NCBI GenBank assembly: GCA_007844125.1
Contig: CM017558.1
Span: 46,138,164-46,202,163 of the forward strand
From: Sinonovacula constricta
Lineage: Eukaryota; Mollusca; Bivalvia; Cardiida; Solecurtidae
Reading direction: 5' to 3'
Length of the DNA stretch: 64,000 nt
Below are positions 1-10,712 of the stretch, one piece after another. The position numbers and the translations under genes are program-made. Each line of letters starts with the position of its first letter. Position 1 is the first letter of the stretch. Under the pieces are notes generated by a model, which was not told the origin of the DNA, made no database searches, and saw nothing but the letters and a program-made list of their open reading frames with translations.

Positions 1-1206
<1,206 letters not shown>

Positions 1207-1212
1207 TATGAC

Positions 1213-1462
1213 GTTAAAGCTCTGTAAACCGTCTAAGCACCCCTGTTTGCCTTTTAGCAGACTGGCCGTTCCAAGACGGTAACTGTTGGGTTGCCTCTTC
1301 TTTTTTATGTTTTTAACAGGGTTTTTTGTATTTTTTACATTTGACTGTCATATAAACAAATCTGTGATAAGTCATTTAACAAAAAGAGCAAACCCAGCGG
1401 TCTGTCGGCAAACAGACCGACTGGGGTGCTTAAGCTTCTTGAAGTGCTCAAACCACAGGACA
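1213..1462. repeat. Two facing copies of an interspersed repeat
   Basis: Positions 1213-1306 carry the repeat core in minus orientation (CTCTGTAAACCG ... CCGTTCCAAGACGG). Positions 1346-1462 carry it in plus orientation (GTGATAAGTCATTTAAC ... CCGACTGGGGTGCTTAA). The same family recurs at 7.5, 9.5, 43.6, 45.2, 47.5, 48.5, 49.6, 49.9 and 51.3 kb. The facing arrangement makes an imperfect inverted repeat. The family was not recognised. Confidence 0.7.
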
Positions 1463-1959
1463 ACCACGAGAAATGTTTCGGGCAATATTTACGTAGTTTG
1501 GACTCGTCCAGTTTGAAGGGGTAAACCATGTATTGCTGATAATAATCCTGGTAGCAAATTGTTTTTGTTATCAAGTTTGAGTCGTCCAATGACCTAAGAT
1601 GCTCATATTTTGATCTATTGTTCGTGGGTCGGAGTCCCCAAAAATACACTTTTGTATAATTTGTTTTGCGTTTCTGCATATGTTATTGTTGTAAAAAAAA
1701 ATCAATAACGAAAATTTTCAATATTTTAAGTAATTTGTTCTACTTTTCCTCGGCTTTCATGTTCAATAAGAGTTTCCAATATATTCAAGACCTGAGTAAT
1801 ACCTTCAAGATTTAAAAGATCATCCTTGTTAACAACAAGGGTTTTAATATAATCAGTGTAGAAATTTGATTTTGGATAGCAACTACATACTAGTGTATTC
1901 GAAATGATACTTAAAATGTCGACAATATGGACATTTTTTGAAAATTGTGAATTTAACAA
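1335..1959 (-). other. Unassigned minus-strand open frames
   Basis: Two open stretches on the minus strand (about 1726-1959 and 1470-1679) have mixed amino-acid composition. The first has an amphipathic helix-like stretch around LNLEGITQVLNILETL. No clean acceptor and donor pair or known family was found. They could be the 3' end of an unknown gene or chance frames. They lie downstream of the RCR ligase gene. Confidence 0.15.
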
Positions 1960-2022
1960 GTAATTTGGACAGTCAAGTTAGTGAACAAATTAACTTTATT
2001 TAGAACTTGGATCAGGTTGGTC

Positions 2023-2028
2023 TTTATT
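2023..2028 (-). terminator. Candidate polyadenylation signal for the RCR ligase gene
   Basis: TTTATT on the plus strand reads AATAAA on the minus strand. It is the nearest canonical hexamer seen downstream of the stop at 2446-2448, implying a 3' UTR of about 420 nt. Hexamers are common in AT-rich DNA, so this is weak. Confidence 0.35.
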
Positions 2029-2445
2029 AAATATACATAATATATTGTTCTGTTTGTTGAATATATACATTGTAATAATTTGTTACTTTTTTTTTCAAAT
2101 AAAATATATTTTGTTGCTGGTTTTTACTTTCTGTTGCGCCATTTATCCTTACACCAAATAAAATACGTGTATTTACTGTCGCACGTGGTTCTCTTGCAAT
2201 GTGAGTACAGAATGGGATATAAGGAGACATATGTTTGGCATTCTGCCGTACATCGAAATCATCTGTTCTGTTTCTGCTTCTACTTTCTTAGCGAAAGAGG
2301 ATCAACTGGACCAACGGCCACAGCTTCAAGATCAGTGATGATCTACAGGACCATTAGACATTAGAGAGGAAATAATACGAATACATATTCGTATCTCAAC
2401 CAAACACAAAGTACACTTTAAACTAAAAGGCAAAATGTACTGCTT

Positions 2446-2715
2446 TTAAAATGAATTAAAATGGTTGCACAGACCACAACCCAAAAGGAATTCATTGCCA
2501 TTAGATGGATGGACGACTCCTAGTGGACACTTTCCTTTAAGCTTCTTTCCGCCTGGTCCGGCAGGACATTTTCGGATCTTCTTTAAAATCGGGAAACGAT
2601 AGATATCGTGGCATTTCTGGCAGTAATGGGTGGTCCCAAAACAAAAATATACCGCCACGGTGCAACAATAGCGACATTTGTACTCTTGGAAATCGTTGCC
2701 ATGAATACAAGACTC
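2446..2715 (-). CDS. RCR ligase last exon: tandem-cysteine domain, C-terminal half
   Basis: The acceptor is TTTTACAG before the first codon, and 89 codons end in TAA. It contains EYKCRYCC and FCFGTTHYCQKCH. By my recollection of human MYCBP2, the C of FCFG is the downstream relay cysteine (C4572). The H eleven residues later corresponds to the catalytic H4583. A further Cys cluster (CPAGPGGK, CPLGVVHP, CGLC) completes the zinc sites. Both key residues are present, so the esterification site looks intact. Confidence 0.9.
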   Translation of the reverse strand, partial: ESCIHGNDFQEYKCRYCCTVAVYFCFGTTHYCQKCHDIYRFPILKKIRKCPAGPGGKKLKGKCPLGVVHPSNGNEFLLGCGLCNHFNSF

Positions 2716-5700
2716 CTGTAAAATTATAAGATATATTTTAATATATCTAACCATAAAGATAACACCTTATTATATTTTTGTGTATAAACCTTATCATATT
2801 TACTTAGTTTTTAACAACCTCACGTTGTGTATGTTTCGATAGACACTTGGGAGAAATAAGTGGAAATAAGATTCTGTCAATACAGCTCCCAGTGGGACCG
2901 TGCTGTTTTTGCGTGTATGAATATCATAATTTAGTCAATCAATTCGTGCTTATCAGGCTTAGAATCAGGTCAGTGTTGTGCATGTACGGCTGTTTGTTAA
3001 CATGGAATTAAACCTCTTTAGGGCAGTCTAATAAACAAAATATACAGTTAATACAGAATATGTCCTCCAAGTGTCCTCAGCCAGTTTACGTGTGAATAAA
3101 TCTTCAAGACTATTAAGTGAAGGCAGATTCTTTTTTAACTTTTAACTTCTAACTACATATTGCCAACCTTTACTTTTCAGTTCTTTCAGCCCATTATCGC
3201 TCGCATACCTTTAGATCTGATTGTGCCGTACAAGCGGGACAAACGAGGTCCTGTGCTTGGAAGTCGCCCTCTGCTTCCTCTTCGCACTGGGCTAGACCGC
3301 CAAAGTATGGCTGTAACAGGTCGGTTGTTCTATTAGTAATAGTGACCTTGTATTCGTAAATATTTGATTTTAAGTTAAAGTTAAATATTGAATGTCAAAT
3401 ACCGTCTCGATGCTGAACGTTTTGTTTTGGAATATTACTTCGACATACACGTCCATGCATACATGGAAATAAACTTTGAATATGTAAACTATAAAATAAC
3501 CGTCCCGTAGGCATCTGTCAAAAATGTTGTTTTCTGGTTGCAAATCCTCTTACTGAAGAATTGATTTGGTGTATTATCATTCCTATATTACTGAATTCAG
3601 TATAAATATAACACAACATTAACTTATAAAAATAGACATCGGTAACTAAGAATAGAAAACTTACATTGTTACATTTGAAACAAAGGTAGTAGCAGTATCT
3701 GCTGAGCGCGTAAGATTCAACATTCTTGTAAAACTTGCTACTCGGGGTCCGAACCTCCTCTGATTTGTAAAGATTATCATAGTCCGCCCGCTGCAATGCT
3801 TTCCGGCGCACCTCGTCCTGTAGATTTATGATGGGTTCAAGAAGCGGCCTTAGTTCAGGATGATCCATCTTTGCCTGAATGGGATTTAATATGTAATAGG
3901 CATAATTTAGGTACTAAATAACGGTAAGATGTTCAAAGAGGTTACTTTAATGGACAAAAAGCGATTTAACTTTAAATATTGGTGATACAGCCCTTTATTT
4001 CCCGTCAACTTCGTAATTATTGTAATTATATCACATTCTTGTCAATCTTAGTCGGGTTAGGCTCTATTTGAACGTTCAAAAAAAGTTTGTACCACATTTA
4101 GAAAAATGGGGCACAACTTGCTAACGTTATTCTGAAAGGAACATTACTTACAATAAACATCATGAACATGAACGTTTATTTCGGGACAATGTTTATGCTC
4201 TTTTCGAATACTACTGAACGTGCATTTTATTTTAGGGCAGCGCTTTTTATGGACGATACTTACGTTACAAATCGGACAGTATATGAAGTTAAACGTTATC
4301 CGCGGGCCAGGCCATTTGTTTGTCAACATTCGTTTGGCACAGTGCATGTGGAAAACGTGGTTGCACGACAGCTTAAAGAGACAAGTTGGTGAAAAATAAA
4401 AACAGATTTCCTAAACAAGTATGCCACACACAAACTGGCTAAAACTGTAATGTAGAGTAACAGAAAACACTGTCATGAATCATAATTATCCGAAACCGTC
4501 TGCTGTATGTTAAAAACCTGAACTCAAAAGAAAAGTAAACGAGGTTTTGTCTCTTGCGTTTGCAAATTTCCACAAACACATAAAATATATTAACAAATAC
4601 CAAATTCAAATACAAGTAAAGCTGTTCTTTTGACAACTCCGTTTATCTACGGGTGTATTCATTGCATTGGTTTTCTAGCAATGTGGAACAGAAAAGAAAA
4701 ACGTGACAATCATAACAAAGCTTACACAATGACTTAAATACACAAACTCATAATTACCAGACAAATCGGGGCAGCAGACAGGACATCGGTGTAACAGATT
4801 GCGCATGCGTCCTCTGACGTTTGTCTCAGTGAAGCGTTTCCGTGGCAGTCTTTTAGTAGACATGGTGGACATTTCTTCTCCTTTTTAAAACCTGGACATG
4901 AATGCCGACACCTAAGTCTCTTCTTGCAGCCGTTGTTCCGAGTTTCCGTAATACATGTGTCTTCCCTATCTTTTTTTAATAAAACGCAAAAGCATACATA
5001 ATTATATCATTTGGGAGCATTTTCATAAGTGCAAAATGTAACATACTCGTGATAAGTTTTGTAATGGCTATGACCATTATATGTGAGTCAAAACGCTTCA
5101 AACAACATTTTGCACAATAACATCGTTTTGGATAAGAATTCGTGTGTGTATTTTATGAACAGAGTTATTTTTAATTGGGACAAACTGGTCATTTAAACAT
5201 GTCCAATAGTGTTATAAATCAAGCAATTCTGGATAAACTGTCTTGTTTTGCTTCTTACCTAATTTTGGCTGAATGGGTGGTATGGCAAGAAACGGCAGAT
5301 GTGTTATCGATCCTTTTCTTCCCGGTACCTCGTTTACTAAAAAAGATTCAAATGAACCAGAGTTTTTACCTGCCATGCGACGAGCTTCAGCATATTACAG
5401 AGTGGCTGTGTTCGAATGTGTGTCAAATATGTATTTTAAGGTATGGATTCGAAACTATAAAGGCAATATTTTTTATAAGAAAATGTCCTTCCTAACGTGT
5501 CGTATGTGTTTCAGGACAAACGGTACTGGTGTAAGCTAACCGTTGCCTTCAATAAAATGAACATAATTATAAAGGTACGCCTTTAGAGTAGGCTGTAACC
5601 GTAAAAAGACGACGCAATACAAATGTCTTTACCATGATAGATAATGATACATTACATAAAGCAAACGGATTTTTTTTGATTTTTTAAATTAAAGACGATG

Positions 5701-6858
5701 TCTTTATAAAGCTGTACAACAAACGTACCAACTTCTAGCTCCTGTTTCTGAACAATTGCTGTCTGCCTGTTTTGTCTTCTTAGTGCGGCTGTAGAAGAGC
5801 ATTTTGGAGTAGGCGTTTTGGAGACTTCATCCGATGCTTTGGTGTTGTCGTTATCTTGAATGGTATCATTTAGATCTAATTATCCGCTTTGTAAAATACA
5901 TTTTAAATGTTCAACTTATTTTAGTTAATATTTAAAATTAGCGTATTAATTTAATTTTTATTTCAAAAAGAAGAAAAAAATTCGTTTGATGTTTGTATAA
6001 AAGCTGTTCAACAAACGTACCAGATTTCGCTTCTCGGTTCTGATGAATTAATTGCTGCCTGTTTTGTCTTCTATGTGCGGTTGTAGGACGGCTATTTGGA
6101 GCTGGCGTTTTGGAAACTTCATCCGATGCCTTGCTCTGGTCGTTATCTAGAATTGTATTAGTTAAATAATTTTTATCCTTTTGGAAAGACATTTTATTAG
6201 ATCGGCTTATTTTTGTCTAATATTTTTAAATGAAACCTAAACAGTGTTTTCAGTGCTGTTTTGTAATTTATTTCGTTATTGACTTTTTAGATAATGTGTA
6301 AATTCGTGTTATTTTTTCTCCGAACTATAGTTCTTTTTAATCATGGACAACACAGCCAATAACCGCTTTGCAATTCGAACGACAACTTTAATATTTAAAT
6401 ACCTTTCAGCTTAATAACTTTCTGCCGATAGCTACACGAAGATGCCCGAACACATACTCCTCAATTAATTGCTTGACGTCGCCAATTTGTTAATCATTTT
6501 GGTTAATTACGTGTAAAAAAACAATAAGCCGAAAAAAATAACATGCATCAAAAAATGTCTCGCCAACACGTAGCGTAAAATTATGTGTTATAAATATGAA
6601 TATTTCATAATAAAATTAGCTTTTTAAGGGTCATCATCATTTATAGCATTCGTTAGCATTCATATTGCAGCTGACACTAAATTGTTAAGATATTGTCCAC
6701 CATGGTACCTACCTACAATAGGTCTCGCTCGAGCTATGAACGGGGTTTTCGGTCGGCGTTTTTGTATTTCTGTTCTTTGTATAAATTCATCCATGTCCAC
6801 CTCTAAGTTCTTAAAATTGCCTCGGAGTTCTCGAATGAAAGCCTTCGAAAAGATAATA
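2446..6858 (-). CDS. Compact MYCBP2/Highwire-like RING-Cys-relay E3 ubiquitin ligase
   Basis: This is a multi-exon minus-strand gene. Exons are 6713-6858 (possible start codon at 6794), 6021-6146, 5729-5854, tentative 5259-5336, 4758-4969, 4264-4371, 3665-3874, 3209-3310 and 2446-2715. All joins agree in phase (1,1,1,1,0,0,0,0). From the 6794 start it encodes about 437 residues. In order these are a basic N-terminus, a duplicated 42-residue module, a Cys-rich stretch, a RING finger (CAICYTD ... CNHVFHMHC ... CPIC), a helical linker, and the tandem-cysteine domain (YFGG ... FCFGTTHYCQKCH). The RING-to-end part matches the C-terminus of MYCBP2/PAM/Highwire/RPM-1, which is known to relay ubiquitin through two cysteines. 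Those proteins usually exceed 4,000 residues; here the large N-terminal part is not seen. Further exons beyond 6858 cannot be excluded. Confidence 0.85.
3209..3310 (-). CDS. RCR ligase exon: upstream relay cysteine
   Basis: This is a 102-bp exon, phase 0 on both sides (TGTTACAG acceptor, AAG/GTATGC donor). It encodes PYFGGLAQCEEEAEGDF and then QDLVCPAC. By alignment from memory, the Cys after GLAQ corresponds to the upstream relay cysteine of MYCBP2 (C4520). The Asp before LVC sits where the human protein has Glu4534, and the intervening loop is two residues shorter. Confidence 0.88.
3665..3874 (-). CDS. RCR ligase exon: RING to tandem-cysteine linker
   Basis: This is a 210-bp exon (CATTCAG acceptor, AAT/GTAAGT donor) encoding 70 residues. 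It has a charged helical linker (EVRRKALQRADYDNLYKSEE) and ends with YYLCFKCNN, the first zinc ligands of the tandem-cysteine domain. Order and spacing follow the MYCBP2 C-terminus. Confidence 0.88.
4264..4371 (-). CDS. RCR ligase exon: second half of the RING finger
   Basis: This is a 108-bp exon, phase 0 on both sides (CTTTAAG acceptor, AAC/GTAAGT donor). It encodes LSCNHVFHMHC, a basic helix with KWPGPRITF, and CPIC. These are the third to eighth zinc ligands of a RING-H2-type finger and the E2-contact helix seen in MYCBP2. Confidence 0.9.
4758..4969 (-). CDS. RCR ligase exon: Cys-rich stretch and first half of RING
   Basis: This is a 212-bp exon entered in phase 1 (AAAAAAAG acceptor, then AT) and left in phase 0 (CTG/GTAATT). 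It encodes a Cys/His-rich segment (CKKRLRCRHSCPGF, CPPCLLKDC), then EDACAICYTDVLSAAP, the first RING ligands. An acceptor four bases further in would break the frame with the preceding exon, so the phase decides the boundary. Confidence 0.85.
5259..5336 (-). CDS. Tentative 78-bp cassette exon of the RCR ligase
   Basis: TTTTTTAG acceptor, then TA AAC GAG, ending TTA G/GTAAGA. It is open throughout, symmetric phase 1-1, and so can be included or skipped without changing frame between the duplicated exons and the RING exon. The product (NEVPGRKGSITHLPFLAIPP...) has no recognised motif. A plus-strand open frame overlaps it, so strand is not certain. Confidence 0.45.
5729..5854 (-). CDS. RCR ligase duplicated exon, copy B
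   Basis: This is a 126-bp phase 1-1 exon (CATTCAAG acceptor, GTTG/GTACGT donor) encoding DNDNTKASDEVSKTPTPK and then a basic Arg/Gln helix with RRQNRQ. It is the same length as the exon at 6021-6146 and clearly homologous to it, including parts of both flanking introns. No known domain was recognised; it is probably a disordered, Ser/Thr-rich linker. Confidence 0.75.
6021..6146 (-). CDS. RCR ligase duplicated exon, copy A
   Basis: This is a 126-bp phase 1-1 exon (ATTCTAG acceptor, TCTG/GTACGT donor) encoding DNDQSKASDEVSKTPAPN and then HRRQNRQQ. It pairs with copy B. The shared block includes the acceptor region and the donor GTACGTTTGTTG, showing a genomic duplication of exon plus intron flank rather than chance similarity. 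Confidence 0.75.
6713..6858 (-). CDS. RCR ligase upstream exon with possible start codon
   Basis: The donor is GTAG/GTAGGT in phase 1, matching copy A. The open frame encodes a charged helix (AFIRELRGNFKNLEVDMDEF) and a basic stretch (QKRRPKTPFIARARPIV). An in-frame ATG at 6794 has a purine at -3 and G at +4. Alternatively the exon starts at 6858 after TATATCAG and further exons lie upstream, beyond the mariner. Confidence 0.55.
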
Positions 6859-7533
6859 CTGATATAGGATTTTTTTTAGATACCAATAACGTGTATCCTA
6901 AGACTGTGACATAATATATTTAAAGGATACACTGTAATATGGTTACATACTGCTGTAATTTAAAGCTACTGAAGATGATAAACTTAATGTCATAATGGAA
7001 TCAAAACATTCTTTGTTTGCATCATTGCCAAAGAAGAGACTCACAGAACAATGTAATTATTTTTTTCCAAAATTGATGCGTAGTGCTCGTCGGCTCGTTT
7101 GCGTCAATTTTAATCCTCCGTTTACGAGATAAAAATTAGTTGATGTTTTATTTAATAAGTATTAATCGCATTCAAAAGAAAATCCCTCACACTTTTTATA
7201 CTTGTTGAAAGGCTTGAGTAAATCCCTCAGGCTTGAAATCCAATATACCATGTTAAAGATCACGCTTGTGTACATTATGCGCCAATGTAAATATATTCCA
7301 AATCATTTTCTACTGTAATAACAATGTTTAATCATTAACAGTGTTAAAACATAACATATTGGTATGAACATTTAAAAAACTATATCAATAGCATTTTTAG
7401 TTTGATCAAATTTCGTTCGACCGTCGATCATACTTGTTTTGTTCCCTGTTTCTTAAATAAACAAGATACATTAGTTGTCTCCGACGTTGTTATGATTGTC
7501 GTCGTGAAGATACCAACATATGTTATAGTTCTC
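6859..7533. other. AT-rich non-coding interval
   Basis: No exon or RNA gene was seen. The interval lies between the first identified RCR-ligase exon and a repeat copy. It may hold its promoter or an intron, but no distinct motif stands out. Confidence 0.4.
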
Positions 7534-7770
7534 TGAATAAGAATATTTAAGTCAAAGTCCTATGAGCATTGCAACATATACAAAAATTGAAAAGACACAG
7601 GACCAAGGTATCCACATGCACGCCAAATGTAAATGTGAGAACAAATCTGTGATGAGTCATTTAACAATAAGAGCAAACCCGACAGTTACCGCCTTGGAAC
7701 TGTCAGTCGGCAATATGGACCGACTGGGTAGTTTAAACCGGTTTTACAGAGCTCTAACCTCTGAGAATTA
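7534..7770 (+). repeat. Interspersed repeat copy, plus orientation
   Basis: It starts AAGTCAAAGTCCTATGAGC and runs through CAGTCGG...CCGACTGG to CAGAGCTCTAACCTC. It matches the copy at 51,310-51,510 and the reverse-oriented copies at 45-50 kb. A 78-codon open frame across it is similar in frame to those of other copies. The mariner sits just to its right. Confidence 0.8.
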
Positions 7771-7777
7771 CAACATA

Positions 7778-9408
7778 GGTGTCCAAAAAGAAAGTTAATA
7801 GTTTCATCCCCTTATAACTTTATTAAAAAGGTAGCTATATATGAAATAATGCACCATTTAATGCATATATGCTCAAGGTTTTATTAAGCGTAAACATTAC
7901 GCGCTAAAACTGTAAAGTCCCGACGTTATGACGTCATGCTTAAACTTGTTATTTTCAAGATGGCGCGTCTGACGTCGGAACAGCGAATCTATCTATCTCC
8001 CAATAATGTCAAACCCCTGATGTGGACCTGGCATTTGCGCGTCAGCTGCCTAAGAAGAACTGGACAAGACAAAATAATTTGAACATAATGAACTGAAACA
8101 AAGTTTAGAAAACAAAGATTGATAAATAAAAATAAAGTTGCATAATGCTTATGGTGAGATATGTTCAATCTGACAGACTGCGTTTTTTTATCGTGAATAG
8201 TTATTATGAAATTAAACGTGTTACCGATGTGCAAAGAAAGTTTAACTAAACGAACAAATGCTTGAGTGTGAGTAGAGTGAACGTCTACAAGATTGTAAGA
8301 AAGTTTGAAGAAATTGGGACCATAGAAGACGCTCTAAAGTCGGGTCGACCAAAGACCAAAAGAAGTGATGAAAATGTTAGGGCTCTCTACGACATGTGGC
8401 AACAAAATCTGAAAAAAATTCATCAGATCCACGTCGTCAGAGACAAGTGTTTCTAAATCATATGTGCATAACATAATGATAAAGGGTTTAGAACTGTTCC
8501 TCTACAAAATACAAATGATGCAAAGCGTATCCATAATCAGTCAAGTGGAAAGATTAGTATTTTGTAACTGGGCTTCTGACGTTTTGGAGAATTACGCCGA
8601 CGCTTTCCAATGTGGTTTAGTGATTAGTCGCAATTCTTATTATCTGGGCATGTTAGTAAGCAAAATCTAGGATTTTGGGCCAATGAGCTGCCCCATTGTT
8701 ATACAGAGAAACTGTTAAATAGTGAGAAGGTCTGATATGTCATCACAAGACATTATTGGTCCATATGTGTTTAGCGATACTGTAACTCCGAGCGTTGCCT
8801 GTCAATGTTGAACATCACATTCCTTCCGGAACTCAGAAAACGCTCTGTAGATATAAATAATGTCTGGTTCATGCAAGATGGGGCATATAAGGTATTAGCT
8901 AAATTATATGAAACGTTTTGTGATAGAGTAATTTCCAGGAAGTACCCAAAGGTGAAGCACTGTGGTGGTGTGACATGGTCCACCTACAGCCCGGATCTCA
9001 ATCCTTGTGACATCTTTCTCTGAGGCTATCTGAAGTCACTGGTGTACAATCCTAAGCCAACGGACATATCTATGCTCCTCAGAAACATAAGAAGAGAAGT
9101 AAGAAAGATCAGTGTGGACACTTGTTCCAATGTTATCGACAGTTTTAAAGAGCGAGTGCGAGAAGGGAAGCTTCAAAGTGGCAGACATATTGAAACATTA
9201 TAAACTATTGAAATATTTAATGGGCAAAATAAAGGTAATTCAGTAAAATGACATTATTTTGAGAGGTAAATGAGTTATAAACTTAAAACTGACTCAGGCT
9301 GAAACTTATATTTATTGCCTATAAATGTGCAATGTTTCTTCGTTCTAGCAGAACGTTTAGATATGATAAATTGACATATAAACTGTTAACTTTTCTTTTG
9401 GACACCCT
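7778..9408 (+). mobile_element. Degenerate Tc1/mariner-superfamily element
   Basis: The left end GGTGTCCAAAAAGAAAGTTAA and the right end, read on the minus strand as AGGGTGTCCAAAAGAAAAG, form terminal inverted repeats. TA dinucleotides flank both (7776-7777 and 9409-9410), the target duplication of this superfamily. The interior carries transposase remnants. Length is about 1.63 kb. Confidence 0.85.
7960..9203 (+). pseudogene. Broken mariner-type transposase
   Basis: The frame opens at ATGGCGCGTCTGACGTCGGA (MARLTSEQRIYLS). After a disrupted segment it resumes with a helix-turn-helix part ending in KSGRPKTKRSDENV near 8350. The catalytic part follows: VWFMQDGA near 8870 and WSTYSPDLNPCDIFL near 8990. 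A TGA stop replaces the Trp expected in FLWGYLK at about 9021-9023. Further stops and frame changes lie between 8456 and 8800. The frame ends at the TAA at 9201-9203, just inside the right terminal repeat. The enzyme is inactive as read. Confidence 0.82.
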
Positions 9409-9539
9409 TATAAATTAACATTTATACTAGAAGCGGACAACAGTATCAGCGCGCAAATCAATTGAAAGCGTGGCTTAAAACACTTAGAAGAGGCGTCACA
9501 TAAATAGGGGTAAACAAAAAAAAGTTACTTTCTGGAAAG

Positions 9540-9600
9540 ACCAGTCGACCAATTGGGGGGTTTAAACAGAGTTCTAACCACGCACTTTCGTGAGTTATTT
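9540..9600 (+). repeat. Degenerate fragment of the interspersed repeat
   Basis: CCAGTCGACCAATTGGGG...TCTAACCACGCACTTTC resembles the 3' part of the family core (CCGACTGGGGTGCTTAAACCGG...TCTAACCTCGCACTTCC). It is short and diverged. Confidence 0.5.
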
Positions 9601-9722
9601 TCGCCACGATAAAAATGTTAATAAAAATTATCCGCCAACGTGAGACAACTGACATCAAGCTTTGGCATAACTAAACACAATTAGAATATAAACTAACAGT
9701 CACTGCATACAAATTATCTTCC

Positions 9723-10102
9723 ACATAGGCACTATGTACACTCGATAGCAGTAAAACCAAACATAGGCACTATGTACACTCGATAGCAGTAAAACCAAAC
9801 ATAGGCACTATGTACACTCGATAGCAGTAAAACTAAACATAGGCACTATGTACACTCGATAGCAGTAAAACTAAACATAGGCACTATGTACACTCGATAG
9901 CAGTAAAACCAAACATAGGCACTATGTACACTCGATAGCAGTAAAACTAAACATAGGCACTATGTACACTCGATAGCAGTAAAACTAAACATAGGCACTA
10001 TGTACACTCGATAGCAGTAAAACCAAACATAGGCACTATGTACACTCGATAGCAGTAAAACTAAACATAGGCACTATATACACTCGATAGCAGTAAAACC
10101 AA
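9723..10102. repeat. 38-bp minisatellite, ten copies
   Basis: Ten head-to-tail units of 38 bp begin ACATAGGCACTATGTACACT and end GTAAAACCAA or GTAAAACTAA. Units differ at one C/T position, and the last also has TATATA for TATGTA. There are no spacers between units. The near identity shows recent expansion or homogenisation. Confidence 0.97.
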
Positions 10103-10448
10103 ACGTCAAGAAACATGCCAATTTAACATTAAAGATCCCAAGCGATTACTTCTCGTATAAGAGCGTCATGCAACGTCTTCATGGTGAAAAGTTGTGATGG
10201 CAAAGAAAACATGACGAATTTGTATTTTTAATCCTAGCACAATAATCGTTATTTGAGCCACCATAAATATAGATCCAGTTCTCACCACAAACTTTCTTAT
10301 TAAGCTGGAGATATATTAAAACCTATATTAAGCTATGTTTTGTTAAACAACTTATTATCTTATATATGTTATTTACAGAATAATTCACGAGCGTGGCTAT
10401 AGTTTAGATACACATAAAGCAATATGAAATGACCATGCGCTCATGTGT

Positions 10449-10712
10449 TTAGAGCTTAAATCGCAAAACAACACTACGAACCAGCATGATATGCCGCCAG
10501 TCGACACCCTTGTTCAGGATGACGATTGTCACGTGATGGACACTTGTTGCCGGATTTGCGCTGCAGAAAGTTCCAACACATTGGAACATGGTAAAGGCGA
10601 CATCCTCAGCAGGGTAACCAAGGAAACCGCATCCAAGTGCAGGGAATGCCAGAGATTGGAGACCATTTTCATGGGCCAGCATTAGACAGTTGCACACAAA
10701 CAGGCATACGAT
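10449..10712 (-). CDS. Macro-domain exon 3 (C-terminal half)
   Basis: Acceptor CTTTTTACCATCAG then ATC GTA TGC. It encodes the helix before the second phosphate loop, then SLAFPALGCGFLGYP, ending with VTIVILNK and a stop at 10449-10451. The last 15 residues after VTIVILNK look less conserved, so the true end could be an earlier splice. A plus-strand open frame here is only its antisense shadow. Confidence 0.8.
   Translation of the reverse strand: MVCLFVCNCLMLAHENGLQSLAFPALGCGFLGYPAEDVAFTMFQCVGTFCSANPATSVHHVTIVILNKGVDWRHIMLVRSVVLRFKL

Noticed and set aside
5175..5539. Plus-strand frames of 88-106 codons
   Set aside because: They overlap a minus-strand phase-matched cassette exon candidate and show no motif. 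Kept only as a doubt about that exon.
9723..10102. Regular direct repeats resembling a CRISPR array
   Set aside because: Units abut without unique spacers, and the host is eukaryotic; it is a minisatellite.
10443..10685. Plus-strand open frame of 80 codons
   Set aside because: It is antisense to the macro-domain exon, which has motif and splice support.
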